6,520 nucleotides of DNA, taken from NCBI GenBank assembly GCA_025934595.1, contig JAICXU010000190.1:1-6520 (forward strand), read 5' to 3'. The stretch's first letter is position 1. Every line of letters starts with the position of its first letter. Below, piece by piece: positions 1 through 6,058 of this stretch. The DNA is from Polyangiaceae bacterium. Its GTDB lineage: Bacteria; Myxococcota_A; Polyangia; Polyangiales; Polyangiaceae. A program made the translations under genes and the position numbers. The notes beneath the pieces are model-generated. The model did no database searches. It saw only the letters and a list, made by a program, of their open reading frames with translations, and was not told the DNA's origin.

Positions 1-2647
1 AGAGATCCGACGTCTCGCGCGGAAGCGCGGCACCACCGGAGATCAAATACTTGATGCTGCCGCCGAGCGCCGCGTGCACGGGGCCGAAGAGAATTTTTCC
101 CGCGTCGATGCCGGTCGTCTTGCCGAGAGCGCGATTCATCTCGCCGGCCCACTCGAAGATCGCACGTGCGACGGGACCCCGCGCCGAGACTTGGGAGAGA
201 ATGCGGCGCTCGAGCATTTGCCAAAGTGCAGGCACACCCACCATCGCCGTGATGCGACCTTGCTTCATCGCGGCGCCGAGACGATCGCCGTTGAGCTCGT
301 CGAGATACGCGATCCGCGCGCCGCGCGAGAGCGGCAAGAGCAGGCCGCACGTGAACTCGAACGTGTGATGCAGCGGCAAGACCGACAGCACACGATCGCC
401 ACGATTCAGCGGAAAAATAGGGGCGAGCGCCGCAATGAGCGACGTGAAGTTCGCATGCGTGAGCATGACGCCCTTCGGCTTTCCCGTCGTGCCGCTCGTG
501 AAAATGAGGGATGCGAGATCTTCGGGTGAGACTTCAGGCTGCTCCCACGAAGCGATGTCGCCGCGCGATTCCAGGAGCTCGTGAATGGGAAGGTTCGTGA
601 GATCGGCGATCGCGAGATCGCGATCCGAAAACGCGATTTTGGCTTCGCTCTCGCGCACGATGTTTTCGAGCGCGTCCGTTTCGATCGCCGGATCGACCGG
701 CACGGCGGTGGCGCCCGCGATCAAGATGCCGAAGTACGCGACGGGCCACGCCGGCGAGCTCTTCGCCGTGAGCACGACGCGGTCGCCTTTCTTCACGCCG
801 AGATCGTGCAGCTTGGCGGCCGCCGCATAGGCGAGATCGCGCATCTCGCGATAGCTGACGGATGCGAAGCCGTCGGTCTCGAAACGCGCGAGCGCGGTCG
901 AGATCGTGTGACGCTCTGCCATTTGATCGAGGAGCGTGACGAGCGTGTCGTGCGCACGCAGCGCCTTCGGCTCGCGTTTGAGCTTTCGATCCATCTCCGG
1001 CACGGCCCACTTCTCGACGGCGGGCATGTGGATTTCGAGAAACCAATCCACCCAATCGATCTTCTCCGGCGTCCAATCGAGCTTCGCTTTGTCTTCCGGT
1101 GAGAGCCGCGCATATGCCGCGCGCGTGTTCGAGCAATCGAACGGACCGTTCCGCTCGGCCGTGAACGGCGCGAACATGCCGAGCACGTCCGCGAGCTTTT
1201 GCTCTTGCGCGCTCCACTTTTCGAGCGCGGACGCGATGGGTCGGAACGGTCCGATCCCCGTGTTTTTCAGGGCTTTCGACGCCGTCTTCGTCGCACGTGC
1301 GACCGCGGGCGGCCCGAGCATCTCGAAGCGTTTCGGATCGACCGCGAACGCTTCCATGTGGCTCATCGCCATGTTGAAGAGCGGATTGCCCGTATTTTTT
1401 TTCTGAAAGTGGCGACGCTTGTAGAGGCCGATGAGCTCGCCCTGACGCGCCGCCGTCGCCGGATTCACGTCGCTCATGCCGAATTGGTAGACCGGGCGAT
1501 TCGTGCCTTCGAGAAGCTCGGCGAGCGAGAGCACCATTCCCGTCACGACCATGTCGGTCGGAATGAAATCGAGCGGCACGGCCTTGCCCGGAATTTGGAC
1601 GACGCCTTTCAGCGCGAGATAGATGACGACCGACGACGTGCTCATGCCGTCGTTCCAACCCGGGAACGGAAACCGCACCGTGGATTCGCAGCTCGCGGGG
1701 CGCGCGATGACGAACGGGATGCCGCTCTTCGCGATGATCTGCTCGCCGATGCTCTTCGTGTACGTGTACGTGTTGTGCCAGCCCCAGTGCTGCGCGCGGT
1801 CTTTGCCGGCTTCGATGAGGCGATCGGCGACGAACTTGCGGCGCACCTTCGCGAGCTCTTCGTCGAACGCGCGGCCCTCCGAAGGCTCACCGCGCTCGGA
1901 CAAATTCTTGCGCGCTTTTTCCGCGAAGCCGCTCTGGCGAAACGCGTCGTTGCAGCGGTGATTCGCTTGGTCGATGAGATCGAGGCATTCGGCGATTTCG
2001 CGCTCCGGATCCCACAGCTCGGATCCCAATTCTTCGCAACGCGGAAACGGATGCGTGCACGGATCCTCTTCGAAAATAGGGCCTACGCGATGTCCGGCGA
2101 CGAAGCAGGTGCTCGTGTGCACGAGCTTGGTCTCACCGAGCGCGCGACAAAGGGAGATGAGATTCTTCGCGCCGAACGCGTTCGCGTGGATCGATTCGTC
2201 GAGCGGTGAGTTGAACTCGATGACGCCCGCGACGTTGACGACGGCATCGACGGTTCCATGGAGCTCGCGAATCACCTCCGGGTCGACGCCGCACATCTCG
2301 CGACCGACGTCGCCGTCGACGGGGACGATCTTTTCGCGGAGAAACCTCTCGAAGGCGTCGCCGGGGAGCTTGTCGCGGAGCGGCTTCATGGCCTCGCTCG
2401 TCGCGATCTTTTTCCAGAACCGCTCTTCGCTCGTCATCTCCTTGGAGGATCGAACGAGGAGATGGATTTTTTCGATCGACGGATACCGATCGAGGAGCAT
2501 CACCCAGAAGATCTTTCCGAGGAAGCCGGTGCCGCCGAGCACGAACAGGCGCTTGCCCGTGAGGACCGCGGTCACGTCGAGAGGCTTCGGCGCCTCCGCG
2601 AGCGCGTGCACGCCGTTCGCGTGTCCGTTGATCCCGTTCGTCGTCAT
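1..2647 (-). CDS. Fatty acyl-CoA reductase / AMP-dependent acyl ligase fusion (partial, C-terminus beyond left edge)
   Basis: The 882 visible residues read in one uninterrupted frame. Residues ~34-310 are an extended-SDR (NAD_binding_4) reductase. Its nucleotide-binding loop is GGTGFLG (38-44), the catalytic pair is Y294/K298 in NTYTYTKSIGEQ, and PFPGWNDG (327-334) matches a motif typical of bacterial fatty acyl-CoA reductases. Residues ~350-480 fit the reductase C-terminal (sterile-type) domain. From ~510 an AMP-binding ligase begins, with the phosphate loop FTSGTTGKPKGV (716-727) and ISGGAALP (869-876). The window ends before the later ligase motifs. Family knowledge: the ligase activates a fatty acid as acyl-AMP and then a thioester; the reductase converts acyl thioesters to aldehyde or alcohol with NAD(P)H. 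No carrier-protein domain is visible between the two; one, or an acyltransferase, could follow off the edge. The ATG at 2647 is chosen as the first Met before the SDR fold, although no strong Shine-Dalgarno precedes it. Substrate and product (ether lipid, wax ester or other) are inferred. Both domain calls are secure. Confidence 0.93.
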   Translation of the reverse strand, partial: MTTNGINGHANGVHALAEAPKPLDVTAVLTGKRLFVLGGTGFLGKIFWVMLLDRYPSIEKIHLLVRSSKEMTSEERFWKKIATSEAMKPLRDKLPGDAFERFLREKIVPVDGDVGREMCGVDPEVIRELHGTVDAVVNVAGVIEFNSPLDESIHANAFGAKNLISLCRALGETKLVHTSTCFVAGHRVGPIFEEDPCTHPFPRCEELGSELWDPEREIAECLDLIDQANHRCNDAFRQSGFAEKARKNLSERGEPSEGRAFDEELAKVRRKFVADRLIEAGKDRAQHWGWHNTYTYTKSIGEQIIAKSGIPFVIARPASCESTVRFPFPGWNDGMSTSSVVIYLALKGVVQIPGKAVPLDFIPTDMVVTGMVLSLAELLEGTNRPVYQFGMSDVNPATAARQGELIGLYKRRHFQKKNTGNPLFNMAMSHMEAFAVDPKRFEMLGPPAVARATKTASKALKNTGIGPFRPIASALEKWSAQEQKLADVLGMFAPFTAERNGPFDCSNTRAAYARLSPEDKAKLDWTPEKIDWVDWFLEIHMPAVEKWAVPEMDRKLKREPKALRAHDTLVTLLDQMAERHTISTALARFETDGFASVSYREMRDLAYAAAAKLHDLGVKKGDRVVLTAKSSPAWPVAYFGILIAGATAVPVDPAIETDALENIVRESEAKIAFSDRDLAIADLTNLPIHELLESRGDIASWEQPEVSPEDLASLIFTSGTTGKPKGVMLTHANFTSLIAALAPIFPLNRGDRVLSVLPLHHTFEFTCGLLLPLSRGARIAYLDELNGDRLGAAMKQGRITAMVGVPALWQMLERRILSQVSARGPVARAIFEWAGEMNRALGKTTGIDAGKILFGPVHAALGGSIKYLISGGAALPRETSDL

Positions 2648-2915
2648 GGAATGCCCGTACCCGGGAAAAAACCAGGGCCCCGCGTGTTACACCACAGTCG
2701 GTACCCGCGCAACGCGGGGCTTTTTCGCGCGAATTTGCCGCATTTTTGGACTGTAAACCGCGCGCGCCGCCCTCTCGTGTGCACGAATGTTCATGGCCGC
2801 GGGCGCGGTGAAGCAACCTGCTCGACGAAACGCTTCGTTTTTCGGACGAACCGGCGAATTCGACGCACGACTCGGAGCGAAGCGCATTGGCATCCGCATT
2901 GCTCAGCGCGCTCGC
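2648..2915. other. Divergent intergenic region with leader of the fusion enzyme and of the lipoprotein
   Basis: This 268-nt gap separates the start codons of two genes transcribed away from each other, so it should carry both promoters. I could not identify a convincing -35/-10 pair on either strand. The left third contains the GC-rich hairpin described separately. The right part holds two short palindromes, TTCGGACGAA (2841-2850) and CGAATTCG (2855-2862), which could be operators but are too short to call. The lipoprotein ATG lacks a good Shine-Dalgarno in its last 20 nt. No small ORF here looks real. Confidence 0.6.
2677..2725 (+). terminator. GC-rich hairpin with T-tract; terminator-like, possibly an attenuator
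   Basis: GCCCCGCGT (2677-2685) is perfectly complementary to ACGCGGGGC (2712-2720), a 9-bp stem with a 26-nt loop, directly followed by TTTTT (2721-2725). A tighter alternative uses CCCGCG (2704-2709) and CGCGGG (2713-2718) with a CAA loop, sharing the right arm. On the plus strand this has intrinsic-terminator form, but no rightward gene lies upstream; it could block antisense transcription leaving the fusion-enzyme gene. On the minus strand the same stem is followed five bases later by TTTTTT (2671-2666), so it would sit in the 5' leader of the fusion-enzyme mRNA, 19 nt before the ATG. The fold is seen in the sequence; its function is inferred. Confidence 0.45.
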
Positions 2916-3632
2916 ATGCGATCTTCGATTTCGATTTTGCTCGGCGCGCTCGCGCTCTCTTCTCTCGCAGGTTGTGGCGGCTCCGATACTCCGAGCGTCA
3001 GCCACGATCCCGCTCATCCTTCGACCGGGACCTCCGGCGGCGACACCGCCAGCGGATCATCGAGCGGCGGATCTTCGTCGAGCGGAGGGTCAGGCGGCGG
3101 CGGCTCGGGAGGCAGCGTCGGTGACAGCGGCGGGTCGACCGGCGGATCGACCCACAAGCGCGTCTTCGTCACGTCGACCGAGTACAGCGGCGATCTCGGC
3201 GGAGCAGCCGGCGCCGATGCGAAGTGCCAGCTCGCGGCCGACAGTCAGGTTCTCGGTGGAACCTTCAAAGCGTGGATCTCGACTTCGAGCGTGAACGCGA
3301 TCGATCGCATCGCCGATGTCGGCCCCTGGTATTTGGTCGACGGCACCACGAAGGTCTTCAACAACAAAGCGAACCTGCAAACCATCCCTCTCTCGGCGAT
3401 CTGGCTCACCGAAGCGAGGGCCACGCCGACGTGGAAGGGATACTCGGATCCGTGGACCGGTAGCGACGAGAGCGGTGAAAATTCAGGCTACAATTGCGGG
3501 GATTTCACGCTCGCCGACACCAGCGACTACGCGACGACGGGCACGACGGAGCCCGATCAAAATTGGGGTGGCGCGTCGAGCGGCCCGCTTCCTTGCAACG
3601 ACGTAGGCGCGCTGATCTGTTTCGAGCAATGA
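2916..3632 (+). CDS. Lipoprotein with Ser/Gly linker and DUF1554 (endostatin-like) domain
   Basis: The protein has 238 residues. Residues 1-20 are a lipoprotein signal: Arg2, a hydrophobic stretch (5-18), and the lipobox L17-A18-G19-C20, with Cys20 the expected lipidation site. Residues ~36-79 are a low-complexity Ser/Gly/Thr linker. Residues ~81-238 are a compact domain beginning KRVFVTSTEYSGDLGG and continuing AGADAKCQ, LGGTFKAW and a WTGSDESG segment, ending ALICFEQ. This pattern matches the DUF1554 family (PF07588), known from Leptospira Len/LfhA surface proteins and frequent in Myxococcota lipoproteins. Four domain cysteines (104, 194, 227, 235) could form two disulfides, consistent with export. 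Leptospiral members bind host matrix and complement proteins; no such role can be assumed here, and a surface-adhesion function is only a guess. The start was set by the signal peptide; an in-frame ATG at 2787 would bury it behind 43 Arg-rich residues. The gene stands alone on its strand. Confidence 0.88.
   Translation: MRSSISILLGALALSSLAGCGGSDTPSVSHDPAHPSTGTSGGDTASGSSSGGSSSSGGSGGGGSGGSVGDSGGSTGGSTHKRVFVTSTEYSGDLGGAAGADAKCQLAADSQVLGGTFKAWISTSSVNAIDRIADVGPWYLVDGTTKVFNNKANLQTIPLSAIWLTEARATPTWKGYSDPWTGSDESGENSGYNCGDFTLADTSDYATTGTTEPDQNWGGASSGPLPCNDVGALICFEQ
3021..3152 (+). repeat. Low-complexity Ser/Gly linker-coding segment
   Basis: About 44 codons of the lipoprotein encode almost only Ser, Gly, Thr, Asp and Ala, through irregular GGC/GGA/TCG/AGC runs rather than an exact tandem unit. 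It probably forms a flexible tether holding the folded domain away from the membrane. Such tracts can change length by replication slippage, so it is a candidate for strain variation. Confidence 0.6.
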
Positions 3633-3649
3633 TTTCGCGAGCAGCCCGA

Positions 3650-4447
3650 TCACGCGCCGGCGGGCATCCAGATCAAGAGCGCGATGCCGAGCCCGATGCG
3701 ATACATCGCAAACGGCGTGAAGCGGTGGCTGCGGATGTAGCCGAGCAGCCATTTCACGGCGACGAAGGCGACGATCGCGGAGACCACGAAGCCGATCGCG
3801 AGCGCCCTCCAGTCCTCGTTCGCGGCGCCTCCCGCCTTGACTGCCTTCAGCGCTTCGTAGCCGCTCGCGGCGTACATCGTCGGAATGCCGACGAGAAATG
3901 CGAACTCGGTCGCCGCCGCGCGATCGCTCGTGCCCGCGAGCAATGCGGTGAAGATCGTCGCTGCCGATCGTGATGTGCCCGGAAAAATGCCCGCGATCAT
4001 CTGCGCGATGCCGACGAGGATCGCGGCCGGCCAGCTGACGTCGCTGCGATCCGCCTGTTTCGCCGCGATCTGTTCCGCGACGATCATCCATACGCCGCCG
4101 ATCACGAGCGCCCACGCGATTGGCTTCACGGTCTTCGGCAGCTTGAATCCGAGCTTGACCGCGATGAAGCCCAGCACCGACGTGATCAAAAACGCGGCGA
4201 TCAGCTTGAGGAGGTAGTCGCGGTTCCGAGGCTCGCGCCACTTCGTGAGCAGCTCCAGGATGCGTCTCCAGTAGATCAACGTCACGGCGAGGATCGCGCC
4301 CGCTTGGATGCCGACGTTGAAGAGATCCGAGCGCGCGCCGAGGCCGAGCTTCTCCGCGATGAGCAGATGGCCGGTGCTCGAGATCGGCAAAAACTCGGTG
4401 ATGCCCTCGACGATGCCGAGGAGAACGACGCGGATCAGATCGCTCAT
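3650..4447 (-). CDS. uppP: Undecaprenyl-diphosphate phosphatase (BacA/UppP family)
   Basis: This 265-residue integral membrane protein is close to the usual family length (E. coli about 273). It hydrolyses undecaprenyl diphosphate to the monophosphate, recycling the carrier lipid for peptidoglycan and other envelope polymers; family members can confer bacitracin tolerance. The first signature is VEGITEFLPISSTGH, with E14, E18, S23, S24, T25 and H27 aligning to E. coli E17, E21, S26, S27, T28 and H30. The second signature, FPGTSRSAAT (155-164), contains R160, the counterpart of E. coli R174; Ala at 162 replaces the more common Gly of SRSG. Several hydrophobic segments cover the rest (e.g. 83-99, 109-125, 216-232, 249-261). 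GGAG (plus-strand 4457-4460) lies 9 nt before the ATG. It is the last gene of the apparent operon, 22 nt after the LarA-like gene, and its stop faces the lipoprotein stop across 17 nt with no obvious terminator. The assignment is firm. Confidence 0.95.
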   Translation of the reverse strand: MSDLIRVVLLGIVEGITEFLPISSTGHLLIAEKLGLGARSDLFNVGIQAGAILAVTLIYWRRILELLTKWREPRNRDYLLKLIAAFLITSVLGFIAVKLGFKLPKTVKPIAWALVIGGVWMIVAEQIAAKQADRSDVSWPAAILVGIAQMIAGIFPGTSRSAATIFTALLAGTSDRAAATEFAFLVGIPTMYAASGYEALKAVKAGGAANEDWRALAIGFVVSAIVAFVAVKWLLGYIRSHRFTPFAMYRIGLGIALLIWMPAGA

Positions 4448-4469
4448 CGAGCCCGACTCCGGATCGAGA

Positions 4470-6047
4470 TCAGCTCACGTCTGCCATCAAGATCGGCGGC
4501 GTATGAAACAGCGTGATTTCCGGCGAAGCGGGCGCCGTGTCCTGCGCCATCTCGAGCGCGACGTTCATGTTCTTCGCCGTCTCGTAGCCGAGCAGCTTCG
4601 GAATGTATTCGTTGTCCGCGCCGACGACGATCACGCGGCCGAGATGCTGGCGACCGGCCTCGCCCCAGTACCACATGAAAAACGGATGCGCGGGATGGTA
4701 CGCGTGGCCGGTGCGATACATCTGGATGTAAGCCGGGTTCGAGGCGAACTTTTTCTCGTAGCGTTTGTGGAGCTCGACGGCGTCGCGGGTCTCGGGCAAA
4801 AGATTGTGCACGAACTCGATGTACGGAGCGTGATGCTCCTTGTCGAAGTAGTCGGTGCAGGGGTGCGTGATGATGAGCGTGCCGCCTTTTTTGACGAGCG
4901 GCTTTCCGCGGTAGCAATTGAACAGGTAGCCCTCGGCGAGAACCTGCACGAGGAGCGGATTCAAGAACGAGTTCACGTTGTACGGCGAGATGTACGGAAT
5001 GCCGCACACCATGATGTCGGCTTGACCCTTCACGGGCACCGCGTACTGCTCGAAGCTCCGCGCGATCGTGTGCTCGTGCACGGCTTCCGTCTCGCCCGCG
5101 AAGACGCCCGTCATCTCGTACGGCGACGGCACGCGCTGGAAAATTTCTTGGCGCGCTTGCTGCGGCAGCTTCGAAAGCGTGAAATTCAGGCCTTTCAACG
5201 CTGCTTTTTCGACCCCGGTGAGATCGTCTTCGTTCTTGTGCAGAAACTGAAGCGGACGATCGAACATGCGATTATTGATCGTCGTCTCGATGGTGAAAAC
5301 GTTGAGGTTCCGGTTCGTGACCTTCCCCATCCGATTCACGCTGTCGGCCAGCGCGCTGCGTTTGGGATCCATGTACGAGTGGCACTCGCGCATCACTTTC
5401 GGATTGTGATGCGACATGAGGCTCTTGTAGCCGCAGAGACCGACCGTCACCGATTTGTGACCGCCATCCATCGGAACCAAGTTCAGGTTCACGTAGATGA
5501 CGAGATCCGATTCGACGGCGCGGCGATTGAGCTCGACGACCTCACCTTGCTCCGTCGTGCCGACCTCCTTCATGCCGTTCGGATCTTCGGCGTCGTGGTT
5601 GTAGAGGCGGTCCGGCCAGTACGCGTTGAAGATCTTGTCGCCGACGATGTGACGAACCTCGTCCGCCGTCATGCGGCGATGCACCGAGGTCGCGATGATC
5701 ATCTCGATGTCGTCGACACCGTGATCGGCAAGCATTTCCAGCACGATCGTGAGGACGCGCTCGCGTACGTCGGGGCGGCGCATCGGCGGCAACGGAAGCG
5801 AGATGTCGTCGATGGCGATGACGACTTTCATGCCGGGCCGGAGCTTCGCGTGGAGCGGATCGGTTCCGTACGGGTGATTGAGCGCGTAGCGAATCGCAGC
5901 GTCCGGATCTTTGAGACCTGCGAGCGGCTGCCGCGGATAGACGACGCGCGTGCCGGCGGGCATGTCGACTTCCATCAAGCGATCGCCATAAAAAATCGAG
6001 CGCGGCGCGCTGCGACGATCGAGCGTGACGACGAGCGGCGAGGTCAT
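4470..6047 (-). CDS. LarA-like protein (Lar_N/DUF2088; nickel-dependent racemase superfamily)
   Basis: This protein has 525 residues, longer than classical lactate racemase LarA (about 425). LarA-type enzymes use a nickel-pincer nucleotide bound to a lysine to racemise or epimerise 2-hydroxy acids. Features matching the family are VVIAIDDISLPLP (75-87, aligned to the D-x-T-R-P region of LarA), IATSVHRRMT (118-127) with H123 matching catalytic H108, and H197 followed 11 residues later by K208 in GLCGYK, resembling the LarA H174/K184 spacing. H213, H214 or H223 could supply the nickel ligand equivalent to H200. The LarA substrate-binding Arg75 seems replaced by L84, so the substrate may differ. 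No signal peptide or membrane segment is seen, so it is probably cytoplasmic. The chosen ATG overlaps the phosphatase stop as ATGA and has GGAG 7 nt upstream; an ATG at 6104 would add 19 residues rich in His and Arg. The larB/C/E cofactor genes are not in the window. The superfamily call is good; the reaction is unknown. Confidence 0.82.
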   Translation of the reverse strand: MTSPLVVTLDRRSAPRSIFYGDRLMEVDMPAGTRVVYPRQPLAGLKDPDAAIRYALNHPYGTDPLHAKLRPGMKVVIAIDDISLPLPPMRRPDVRERVLTIVLEMLADHGVDDIEMIIATSVHRRMTADEVRHIVGDKIFNAYWPDRLYNHDAEDPNGMKEVGTTEQGEVVELNRRAVESDLVIYVNLNLVPMDGGHKSVTVGLCGYKSLMSHHNPKVMRECHSYMDPKRSALADSVNRMGKVTNRNLNVFTIETTINNRMFDRPLQFLHKNEDDLTGVEKAALKGLNFTLSKLPQQARQEIFQRVPSPYEMTGVFAGETEAVHEHTIARSFEQYAVPVKGQADIMVCGIPYISPYNVNSFLNPLLVQVLAEGYLFNCYRGKPLVKKGGTLIITHPCTDYFDKEHHAPYIEFVHNLLPETRDAVELHKRYEKKFASNPAYIQMYRTGHAYHPAHPFFMWYWGEAGRQHLGRVIVVGADNEYIPKLLGYETAKNMNVALEMAQDTAPASPEITLFHTPPILMADVS

Positions 6048-6058
6048 GCGAAGGCTCC
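6044..6058 (-). promoter_or_regulatory. Ribosome binding site and ATGA stop/start overlap (translational coupling)
   Basis: The phosphatase TGA (6046-6044) overlaps the LarA-like ATG (6047-6045). A GGAG Shine-Dalgarno (plus-strand CTCC 6055-6058) lies 7 nt upstream of that ATG, inside the phosphatase gene. This fixes the LarA-like start and indicates that the two genes share one mRNA and coupled translation. Confidence 0.8.

Noticed and set aside
534..1658. A 374-codon minus-strand frame overlapping the fusion enzyme.
   Set aside because: The enzyme's own frame is continuous with all motifs in register, and this alternative product is Arg-rich low complexity. It is a shadow.
1199..2209. A 336-codon plus-strand frame opposite the reductase domain.
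   Set aside because: It has shadow composition and no motif, and lies antisense to well-supported coding sequence.
2745..2757. A TTGGAC-TGTAAA stretch as a promoter for the lipoprotein.
   Set aside because: The two elements are almost adjacent, without the usual 16-18 nt spacing, and no better partner hexamer was found.
2787..2915. An upstream in-frame ATG for the lipoprotein, adding 43 residues.
   Set aside because: It would place the signal peptide and lipobox internally behind an Arg-rich segment; the ATG at 2916 gives a normal lipoprotein signal.
3644..3665. A GCCCG/CGGGC inverted repeat at the convergent junction, as a shared terminator.
   Set aside because: The stem is only 5 bp, has no T-tract on either side and extends into the uppP coding end.
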